In this document: one piece after another, positions 27,663 through 36,100 of the stretch
Layout of the letters: every line of letters begins with the position of its first letter
Position numbering within the stretch: the stretch's first letter is position 1
NCBI RefSeq assembly: GCF_000328705.1
Contig: NC_019673.1
Coordinates: 3,596,001 to 3,660,000, forward strand
DNA length: 64,000 nucleotides
DNA from: Saccharothrix espanaensis DSM 44229
GTDB taxonomy: Bacteria > Actinomycetota > Actinomycetes > Mycobacteriales > Pseudonocardiaceae
Reading direction: 5' to 3'
Made by a program: the position numbers and the translations under genes
The notes under the pieces: model-generated
What the model saw: the letters and a program-made list of their open reading frames with translations, nothing else
What the model was told of the DNA's origin: nothing
Database searches by the model: none

Positions 27663-29021
27663 TCATGCCGTGAGCTGCCCAGTCACTCGTTCTGCTCGCC
27701 GTAACACCTGGGTGACCACGGCGTTGTCGCGGTAGTGCCAGAGGCGTACAGAAAACGAGCGCAGGGCGGAGCGCACACGCCCGGAACGGACCGACGAGCA
27801 CTCGTCCAAGAACCACTGCCACGTCCTGCAGGCTTCTTCCGGGTCACCACGGCGCAGTTGCGACTCGGCCAGTTGGTGCGTGGTGAGCAGGCGCGAACGG
27901 CGCTCACCCTCGGCACGGCGGCGCAGCGACGCACGCAGCGCGATCTCGGCCTGCCGGTGATCATGCAGGAACGCCAAGGCTTGACCGGCCAGGTGCCCGA
28001 CGTCGGCGTGGTGCGTGCGCCCGCCGGACCGAGGGGCGTCGTCCGTCTTGGTCAGGTGCTTTTCGGCCTCGCCCAATCGCGCGAGCGTCGTTCGGCGTTC
28101 GAAGAGCGCGGCGTGCGCGACGGCCGCCTGCCCGAGGAGCAACGCGCGCGTGCCTGGAGGTGGGGAAGTCCCAGCGCGGTCCACAGCGGCGTCGGCCAAC
28201 TGCGCGGCGTGGCGGTAGTGCCCCAGGAAGCACGCCTGCGCGCTCATGCCCCGCAACGCCAAGGCCTGGCCGGTCCGGTCGTTCACCTCGTCGACCAGGA
28301 GCAGCGTCACCCGGTAGTAGCACTGGGCGAGGTACTGGTGGAGGTCGTCAAAGCACTTGAAGCCGATCAGGTCGGTCAACGCCGCCACGCGGCTGACCAG
28401 TTGATCAGGGATATGTGCGGTGGGGGCCGGGCGTAGCCGGCCGAGGACGTCGTTGGCAAGGTAGGTCACAAGTGCCGAGCGGGCATGTCCACCGCCGAGC
28501 GTCTGGTCGGCGGTGGCAAAGGCGGAGGTCATCACGGCGAGCACGGTTTCGAGACCGGACCAGGGAACGTCGTCGTCGTTCGGACGGGCGTGGAGTACCT
28601 CCGGACGGTCCCGCCGCGGTGGCGCCACCAACCAGTCGGTCCGGAACGGCTGGTCACGCAAGGCGATGCGTTGCCTCGGGTCCAGGTCCGACTCCGTCAA
28701 GCGGTGCAGCGCCACCAGCCCGGAACCCGGTTCTGGCAGGGGGTCGGCCTCCTCCGCGGCCAGGTTGCCCAAGCCCGTGTCCGCCACCGAGACCGGGCGA
28801 TCGAGCCTGCGGGACAGTGCTTCGGCGGCGAACGCCGTGACCAGCGGTCGCGGGCGGGTGCCGGACAGCCAGTGCGAGACGCTGGTGCGGTCGTAGCGCA
28901 GTCTGGTGCCGGCTTCGGCGGCCACGCGGTTCACCGCCAGGGAGAAGTTGTGGTTGGTCCACCGCGCTTCTCGCAGCAGAGCACGGAGCAGGTCGTTGGG
29001 CGTGTGGTTCCGCGATGTCAT
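27663..29021 (-). CDS. helix-turn-helix/TPR transcriptional regulator (paralogue)
   Basis: A 452-residue paralogue of the regulator at 10289-11605. The DNA-binding region is nearly the same in pattern (LRYDRTSVSHWLSGTRPRP), and the C-terminal half again consists of TPR-like helical pairs, including GLEx, FKCFDDLHQYLAQCYYR and a terminal domain with TWQWFLDECSSVRSGRVRSA. ATG 29021 has GGGAGA 4-9 nt upstream; longer in-frame extension upstream lacks protein character. It faces away from the LuxR/PfaD region, so it could control the PfaD-PKS operon, as the other copy may control the MAS-like PKS. The signal is unknown. Confidence 0.8.
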   Translation of the reverse strand: MTSRNHTPNDLLRALLREARWTNHNFSLAVNRVAAEAGTRLRYDRTSVSHWLSGTRPRPLVTAFAAEALSRRLDRPVSVADTGLGNLAAEEADPLPEPGSGLVALHRLTESDLDPRQRIALRDQPFRTDWLVAPPRRDRPEVLHARPNDDDVPWSGLETVLAVMTSAFATADQTLGGGHARSALVTYLANDVLGRLRPAPTAHIPDQLVSRVAALTDLIGFKCFDDLHQYLAQCYYRVTLLLVDEVNDRTGQALALRGMSAQACFLGHYRHAAQLADAAVDRAGTSPPPGTRALLLGQAAVAHAALFERRTTLARLGEAEKHLTKTDDAPRSGGRTHHADVGHLAGQALAFLHDHRQAEIALRASLRRRAEGERRSRLLTTHQLAESQLRRGDPEEACRTWQWFLDECSSVRSGRVRSALRSFSVRLWHYRDNAVVTQVLRRAERVTGQLTA

Positions 29022-29882
29022 GGGTCTCCCGGTCGAACGCGTGTTGCCGATGCGCTCGGGTGCCTGTGGGTCGACGAGGTGGTCGTCATGTCGGAACGAC
29101 CCGCGGTCCGGCGCATTCAGGACGTCCGTTCCAAGTAAAGTGACGAGCCGGCTCGATTGCCATCGCACGTTGGGGCTGGGCCTGTCGTGCGATCGCGAAC
29201 AAGTGTCAGCGCGGTTCGCCGGAATGTTGTGCACAGACCGTGCGCCATTGCGATGGCGGAAGGGCCACGCGAACCGGTCGGCTCTCGAACGGATCAATCC
29301 GGCGAAACGAAGATCACGTCCCGTGCTCTACGCCGTGTGGCGCTGGTGCTGGTCTCCCCGGAGACGGGACCGCTCTTGACCGGATCAGTTTTCATTCGGT
29401 TCGGCAAGAGTCCTTCACCCCCTTCCGATCTGACGTGATGAGCCGCAGCGATTGGGTGATGTCCACTCTGTTGCCTATGGGGGAGAGCACATCGAGAGAC
29501 CTCGCTGCGACGAAGCACATCGGCTCCGTACCCCTCCTCCCCACGTCCACCGGGGTACGTGGCTTCGGCGGTCAGGCCAGCGGTGGACGCGCCTCCGCCC
29601 GGATGATCCGCCGTCCAGCGGTGAGCCTGCCCTCCGGATGGCGGTGAGGTTGTGGTCGGCCGATACCCGCACAGATGTCCGGGAAATTCCAATTGCTGCG
29701 GATTGGCGGACCTGCGACCGAGATGCCCGAATGGAGCTATTGTCCTGCGGAGTGGATCACTACGCTTGGTCTGGGGCTACAGTGGGGCGGCTCTAAAAAG
29801 GGTAGGAAGGGCGTCGGTGTGCCGGGAAGTGTCCGAAGGAAGCGCAGGGGAAGACCTCGCCGTCGAGTAGTCGCTGCGACTC
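29022..29882. other. long intergenic region, no gene recognised
   Basis: About 860 nt without a convincing gene on either strand. Parts near 29380-29420 and 29650-29800 are less GC-rich than the surroundings, suggesting promoters for the regulator on the left and for the decayed LuxR gene on the right. Confidence 0.4.
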
Positions 29883-30095
29883 TTGTGTGCCTATCAGGAT
29901 CCTGTGCAGGAGTTGTTGGGTCTGCTGGTCGCCAAGTGGCACACGATTCACCCGAGTGATTCCGGTGACGACCTCTCCTGCTGGGAGTTCACCGAGTGGG
30001 AAGGTCATGTTGAGCTACTCTTGGTGAAAGGGCTGAACCGTCGGCGGATTGCCCGCATGCTGCACCGATCCCGCCACCTGGCACTGAGTCCGCCG
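29883..30095 (+). pseudogene. truncated LuxR-type HTH gene
   Basis: The frame from 29883 reads YQDPVQELLGLLVAKW, then EFTEWEGHVELLLVKGLN and RRRIARMLHRS, which matches the first helices of a LuxR/GerE domain (compare FTERETEVAELLTQG in the gene at 775). It then runs into Pro/Ser-rich sequence exactly where the recognition helix should be. A stop codon also interrupts the frame just upstream, after AGEDLAVE. It is most easily read as a broken relative of the two intact small LuxR genes of this window. Confidence 0.55.
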
Positions 30096-30415
30096 CCTGT
30101 GCATCCGCCGGGAAGTCCGCAGACATCACAGCCCCCTCGGTCTCGCCTGCTCGACGATCTGCCCCCGGACCCCACAGTGCCTCCAGTCGTTGAGCCAGCG
30201 CGTTCGTGGGGCGGAAGTCCTTGTGGGTCGAGGAATCTTGCAACACTCTCAACAAGATCGGCCGACAGTGCGGGGCTGGGCAAGTCCTCGTCCAGTAGCG
30301 TGAATCGCAGGACAGACCGACTGCGGGTCGCGGCCAAACCATGCACGTGCCGACCAACCGGTGGTTTCCTGCGATCGGTCCACTGTCGACGAGGGGCGAG
30401 CCGAGGGAGACCGCA

Positions 30416-30880
30416 GTGACGATCGGTGTGAACGTGGTCCAGCTGCCGGCGAGGCATCCCGACGGGGACGACCCGCTGCGCCTGGTCGAACACGCCATCC
30501 GCTGCGTCCGGGAAGCCGCGGAATCGCTGACGATCGCGGCACGCCTGCTGGCCGGGACGGGAACCGGAGCCCCGCCACCTCGGGTTGCCGGACTGGCGAG
30601 CCGTGGCCGGTCTGACCGCACGTGGCTCACCGGCCAGGAGCGCAGGGTTCTCACGCTCCTGGCCGCCGGCCTGTCCAACCGGCAGATCGCGCAGGCGCTC
30701 GACATCTCGGACAAGACCGCGAAGAACTACGTGCACGTGATCTTGAGCAAGCTCAACGCGAGCAGTAGAACGGAGGCGGCGTTCACCGCGCTGTGCGAAC
30801 GCTTGGTCGACCTCGAGGAGTGTCGTCGGGTCCAGGCGGCAGGCGATGCTGCGGCAGCGGACCCCAGGACACCGCGCTGA
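30416..30880 (+). CDS. single-HTH LuxR-family transcriptional regulator
   Basis: A 154-residue protein with an N-terminal helical part (LRLVEHAIRCVREAAESL) and a C-terminal LuxR/GerE domain (LTGQERRVLTLLAAGLSNRQ, ALDISDKTAKNYVHVILSKL). No receiver, PAS or ATP-binding domain is present, as in the gene at 775. GTG 30416 has GAGGGAG 8 nt upstream. It lies 587 nt before the PfaD gene in the same direction and is a natural candidate activator of that operon. Confidence 0.8.
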   Translation: MTIGVNVVQLPARHPDGDDPLRLVEHAIRCVREAAESLTIAARLLAGTGTGAPPPRVAGLASRGRSDRTWLTGQERRVLTLLAAGLSNRQIAQALDISDKTAKNYVHVILSKLNASSRTEAAFTALCERLVDLEECRRVQAAGDAAAADPRTPR

Positions 30881-31345
30881 CCGTCACAGAGAACATCAAG
30901 CCGCTGACGCCCTGGGGCGAACAGCGACGGCCCGGTGGTTCCACCGCCGCACAAGCGGTCCGTAGTTGCCGACCGGATTCCCGCCGGGGGCTTCGACACT
31001 GTCGGGCGGTCGGTCGTTGTGGTCGAGGAGCACCGGCCAGGTCGTGCGGCACCGTCGTCGCTTGTGGCTGTCGTGGCTGGTGTGCTGGCACCGAGCAGTC
31101 TGCACCGGCAGGGTTGCCGCGGACCATGGTGCGTGGGTCCAGGGTGTCCCGGTCCCGGCCGATCGGCCGCCGGCGAAGGGCTGCCACTCCAGCCGAATCG
31201 TTGTAGGCGAACGCTGTCCCGGGGTTGCAGGGCGACTGGATCGGCGCCGCGGTGTTGCACGTGGCCATACCGGTGTCGGTCCACTCCGGACCACGGTGGA
31301 GGCGGGCAGCACCCGAGATCTGGAGTGGGGAAGTTTCACCACATT
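30881..31345. other. intergenic region, no intact gene
   Basis: This stretch between the LuxR gene and the PfaD promoter region has no intact gene. Fragments with some protein character exist on the minus strand (for example NPGTAFAYNDSAGVA near 31220), but they do not extend into a recognisable family. Confidence 0.4.
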
Positions 31346-31371
31346 CAACAGCCGTTCCTCCGGAACTGTTG
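31346..31371. promoter_or_regulatory. near-palindromic operator candidate upstream of PfaD
   Basis: CAACAG and GTTCC on the left are mirrored by GGAAC and TGTTG on the right around a TCC centre, with two extra bases in the left arm. The dyad lies 97 nt before the PfaD start codon, where a promoter operator would be expected. It is a candidate site for one of the LuxR or HTH/TPR regulators. A chance dyad cannot be excluded. Confidence 0.4.
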
Positions 31372-31467
31372 TCGCGCCGCCGTTCCGTTGCTCCTATGGA
31401 ACAGCACGTCGGTGACCCGGGCGTCGATCGGCGCCGGAGCGGAGGATCGACTCGATGGGAGCGTCAG

Positions 31468-33120
31468 ATGGCTGTTAAGCCGATGACCCGGTCGACGCCG
31501 CCGGGGTCGGGTACCGCGGGAGCGGTACGAGCCGTCCGGTGGCTGCCAAGCGGCCACCAGCCCGTTTTCGACCGCGCTGGGCTGACCTCGTTGGCCCACC
31601 GCACCCGTGAGGAGTTGGTAGTCCTCGACGGTGGCCCGGACTCAAGCCTCGGTCTGGCGGTGGGTGGGCGGCTGGAAACCGGGTCGGGGGACGGGTACCC
31701 GGTCGTCGGCCTTCTCCCGCCCCTGTACCCGGAGAGGCTGGGTGACCCCCGGTTCTGTGCCGCGCACGGCACCCGGTTCGCCTACGTGGCGGGCGAGATG
31801 GCCAATGGCATCGCCACGGTGGACCTGGTCGTCGCGGTGGCCCGGGCGGGGATGCTCGGCGCCTTCGGCGCTGCGGGTCTGCCCACGCGCGTCGTGGCCA
31901 CCGCGGTGGACGAGCTGTCCGCACGGTTGTCCGGCCGTGCCAACTGGGCGGTGAACCTGATCCACTCGCCCACCGAGCCGCGGGCGGAAGAGGAGATCGC
32001 GAGCCTGCTCCTCGAACGCCGGGTCCCGTGCGTCTCCGCATCTGCCTATCTGGACCTCACGCCCGCCGTCGTCCGGTGCTCGGTGGTGGGGCTGCGCCGC
32101 GACCGGACTGGGGAGGTGGTTCGCGCCCGACGCGTCATGGCGAAGCTGTCCCGGCCGGAGGTGGCCGCCCGGTTCCTGGCACCCGCACCGCGCGACCTCG
32201 TCCGTCTCCTGGTCGACCGCGGGCAGGTGACGGAGGAGGAGGCGGAGCTGGCCGCCTGCGTGCCGGTCGCCGACGATGTCACGGTCGAGGCGGACAGCGG
32301 CGGGCACACCGACAACCGACCGATGACGGCGCTGCTGCCGGCGGTCACGGCGGTGCGCGACGCCGCCGTCCGCGAATACCGCTACCGGTCTCCGGTGCGA
32401 ATCGGCGCCGCCGGCGGCCTCGGCACACCCGAGGCGCTGGCCGCCGCCTTCGCCGCGGGAGCGGCGTACGTGGTGACCGGCTCGGTCAACCAGTGCACGA
32501 TCGAGTCGGGGCTCTCCGCCGAGGGCAAGGAGCTGCTGGCCCACGCCGACATCGCCGACACCACCATGGCACCTGCGGCCGACATGTTCGAGATGGGGGT
32601 CACCCTCCAGGTCCTGCGGCGCGGCACGCTGTTCGCGAGCAGGGCCTGGCTGCTCCGCCGGGCCTACGACGAGCACCCCTCCCTGGAGGCGTTGCCGATC
32701 TCGATGCGGGACAAGCTCGAACGGGTTGTCTTCCGGACCACCGTCGAGGACGTCTGGGAGCAGACGCGCCGGTACTGGTTGGACCGCGACCCGGAACAGG
32801 TGGTGCGGGCCGAGCGGGACCCCGGACACCGCATGGCCCTGGTGTTCCGCTGGTACCTGGGACAAGCCGGCCGCTGGGCGATCACCGGTGAGCGGGCGCG
32901 GCGCACCGACTACCAGATCTGGTGCGGGCCGGCGATGGGAGCGTTCAACCGCTGGGCCGCGGGCAGCTTCCTGGACGATCCGGCCAACCGCTCGGCCGTG
33001 CAGATCGCGCGCAACCTGCTGGAGGGCGCGGCGGTGCTGACGCGGGTGCACCAGCTGCGGACCTGCGGCCTGCCCCTCGCCCCGGAAGCGTCGGTGTTCC
33101 GACCCCGGCCTCTTGCCTGA
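31468..33120 (+). CDS. pfaD: PfaD-family FMN-dependent enoyl reductase
   Basis: A 550-residue PfaD/2-nitropropane-dioxygenase-like protein. PfaD is the trans-acting enoyl reductase of PUFA synthases. Visible family blocks are FAYVAGEMANGIATVDLVVAV split over the first barrel strand and helix, WAVNLIHSPTEP, CVSASAYLDLTPAVV, the phosphate-binding GAAGGLGTPEALAAA, AYVVTGSVNQCTIES and the C-terminal WCGPAMGAFNRWAAGS. ATG 31468 has GGGAG at 8 nt; the frame is open upstream but without homology. It is 30 nt before the PfaA-like PKS and so in one operon. In PUFA systems the enzyme reduces selected double bonds, setting the unsaturation pattern; here it probably does the same for the neighbouring synthase, which has no ER domain. 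Confidence 0.92.
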   Translation: MAVKPMTRSTPPGSGTAGAVRAVRWLPSGHQPVFDRAGLTSLAHRTREELVVLDGGPDSSLGLAVGGRLETGSGDGYPVVGLLPPLYPERLGDPRFCAAHGTRFAYVAGEMANGIATVDLVVAVARAGMLGAFGAAGLPTRVVATAVDELSARLSGRANWAVNLIHSPTEPRAEEEIASLLLERRVPCVSASAYLDLTPAVVRCSVVGLRRDRTGEVVRARRVMAKLSRPEVAARFLAPAPRDLVRLLVDRGQVTEEEAELAACVPVADDVTVEADSGGHTDNRPMTALLPAVTAVRDAAVREYRYRSPVRIGAAGGLGTPEALAAAFAAGAAYVVTGSVNQCTIESGLSAEGKELLAHADIADTTMAPAADMFEMGVTLQVLRRGTLFASRAWLLRRAYDEHPSLEALPISMRDKLERVVFRTTVEDVWEQTRRYWLDRDPEQVVRAERDPGHRMALVFRWYLGQAGRWAITGERARRTDYQIWCGPAMGAFNRWAAGSFLDDPANRSAVQIARNLLEGAAVLTRVHQLRTCGLPLAPEASVFRPRPLA

Positions 33121-33150
33121 CCGGACGACCGAACCGAACGGAGATGGTTC

Positions 33151-36100
33151 ATGACCGAGCAACGGCCCGGATCGCAGGTGCCCATCGCCGTGGTGGGGCT
33201 CGGCGCCCTGCTGCCCGGCGCGGTGGGGGTGGACCGGTTCTGGCGGTGCCTGGTCGAAGGACGTGACCAGATCACGGACGTGCCCCCGGACCGGTGGCTC
33301 CCGGAGGACCACTACGACCCGGACCCCTCCGCGCCGGACAAGACCTACGCCAAGCGGGGCGCGTTCCTGCCCCCGGTGAAGTTCGACCCGATCGCCTACG
33401 CCGTGCCCCCGAACCAGCTCCCGGCCACCGACAGCGCGCAGCTGCTCGGCCTGGTGGTGGCCGACCAGGCGCTGCGTGACGTCGGGTCACCGCTGTCGTC
33501 GACCACGCGCGAGCGGACCAGCGTCGTGGTCGGTTCGTCCGCGCTTCCGCTGTTGTCGCAGATGACCCACCGCTTGGAGCGCCCGGTGTGGCTGAAGGCG
33601 CTCCGGGAGACCGGGGTGCCGGAGGACGTGGCGCACCGCGTCTGCGAGCGCATCACCGAGCACTACGTGCCGTGGCAGGAGGCGACTTTCCCGGGACTGC
33701 TGGCCAACGTGGTGGCCGGCCGGATCGCCAACCGCTTCGACCTGCACGGCACCAACCACACCACCGACGCCGCATGCGCCAGCTCGCTGTCCGCGGTGTC
33801 CGTCGCGATGGCCGAGCTGGCGCTGGGCCGCGCCGACCTGGCGCTGGCCGGCGGCGTGGACACCCAGAACGGCATCGAGATGTTCCTGTGCTTCAGCAAG
33901 ACCCCTGCCCTGTCGCCGAGCGGGGACTGCCGACCGTTCTCCGCCGCCGCCGACGGCACGATGCTCGGTGAGGGGGCCGTCCTGCTGGCGCTCAAGCGAT
34001 TGACCGACGCCGACCGGGACGGCGATCACGTCTACGCCGTGATCCGCGGGATGGGTGCCTCGTCGGACGGTCGCGGCACGGCGATCTACACCCCGGTTCC
34101 CGAGGGACAGGCCCGCGCGCTGCGCCGTGCCTACACCGACGCGGGGTACGGCCCGGAAAGCGTCGGGCTGGTCGAAGCGCACGGCACCGGAACCAAGGCC
34201 GGGGACCGCGCCGAGTTCACCGCGCTGCGCGAGGTGTTCGGCGACGCCGGGGGAGCCGATCGGCAGTGGTGCGCACTGGGCTCGGTCAAGTCGCAGATCG
34301 GTCACACCAAGTGCACCGCCGGCGCCGCCGGTCTGCTCAAGGTGATCCTCGCCCTGCACCACAAGGTGCTTCCACCCACCATCAAGGTCGACCAGCCCAA
34401 CGCCGAGCTGGACCTGCCCTCCAGCCCGTTCTACCTCAACACCCGGGTGCGGCCGTGGGTGCAGGCCGAGGGGACGCCGCGCCGGGCAGCGGTGTCGGGC
34501 TTCGGGTTCGGTGGTTCCAACTTCCACATCACCGTCGAGGAGCACGTGCCGGCGGACCAGGGCGGGGCCGCCGGCGTCTACCGCGCCGCGCCCACCGAGC
34601 TGTTGCTGTTCAGCGCCGACGACCCCGGGCAGCTGACCGCGCGGGTACGTGAGGCGGCCCGATCGTGCGCGGACGGCGACCTGCCGCTCCAGGCTCGCGA
34701 CAGCCAGCACGAGTTCGACGTCGGGCACACCGCCAGGCTCGCCGTGGTCACTTCCGCCGGCGGCGACACCGTCACCGACCTGCTCCGGGTCGCCGACGCG
34801 GTGGACCGCGACCCGCACCGCCCGTTCAGCCTGCCGAGCGCCGCGCACTACGGAATAGGCGACGTGGAAACGGGAGGCGTGGCCTTCCTGTTCCCGGGCC
34901 AAGGTTCCCAGTACCTCGCGATGGGAGCGGACCTCGCGGTGCACGAGCCGTGCGCGCGTCGGGCCTGGGACCGCGCCGCGGGACTGCGGCTGGGGGAGGA
35001 GGCGCTGCACCGCGTGGTGTTCCCACCACCCACCTTCGACGAGCGCGGCGAGGCCGGGCAGCGGGAGAGGTTGGCGGCGACCGAGTGGGCCCAGCCGGCC
35101 TTGGCCGTGCACAGCCTCGCGCTGCTCGGCGTGTTGGATCGCCTGGGGCTGCGGGCGGACGCGGTGGCCGGGCACAGCTTCGGCGAACTGGTGGCGCTGC
35201 ACCACGCCGGGGTGTTCGACGCCGACACCCTCGTCCGCTTGGCCCGCCGACGAGGCGAGCTGATGAGCGAGGCCGCCGTCCGCGCGCCGGGTGCGATGAC
35301 CGCCGTCTCCTCGACCGCCGTGGAGGCCGAGACCGCCATCGTCGAGTTGGGACTTCGCCGGACGTTGGTCGTGGCCAACCGCAATGCGCCGCGACAGGTG
35401 GTGGTCTCCGGGGAACGGACCGCCTGCGCCGAGCTGGAGCGCGTGCTGGGGGAACGAGGGATCACCACCCGCCGGTTGGACGCTTCGGCGGCCTTCCACA
35501 GCCCGCTGATGGCGGGAATCGCCGGCCCGTTCGGCGAGTACGTCTCGGACCTCGCGATGGGGACTCCCGCCATCCCGGTCTACGGCAACACCGATGCCGG
35601 GCTCTACCCGCCCGACCCGGACGCCATCCGGCGGCGCATCACCGAGCACGTGCTCGCGCCGGTCCGGTTCGCCGAGCAGCTCGAGGCCATGTACGCCGCC
35701 GGAGCGCGCACGTTCGTCGAGGTGGGTGCCGGCTCGGTGCTCTCCGGACTGGTCGGGCGGGCCTTGGCAGGGCGGGACCACCTGGCGGTGCCCCTCGACC
35801 ACCGCGACCGCCACGGGGTCACGGCGCTCCAAGACGGGCTCGGCCGCCTCGCCGCCCGTGGCGTCGCCCTGCGGTTCGACGCGCTCTGGGAACCGTTCGC
35901 CCTCGCCGGGGCCGACGGCCACGACGACAGGAGGAGGAAGCCTGTGATGACCGTACCGATCGACGGCGGCAACCACGGCAGGCGCTACCCCGTCACGGAC
36001 GACCGTGCGCTGCCGCCGCCATCCGAGGCCGCCAGGAGCCGGGAGCGGGTGCCCGCTCCCGGCGACGGGTGGTCGGAGACAGCGCAGGACAGGCAGCGGC

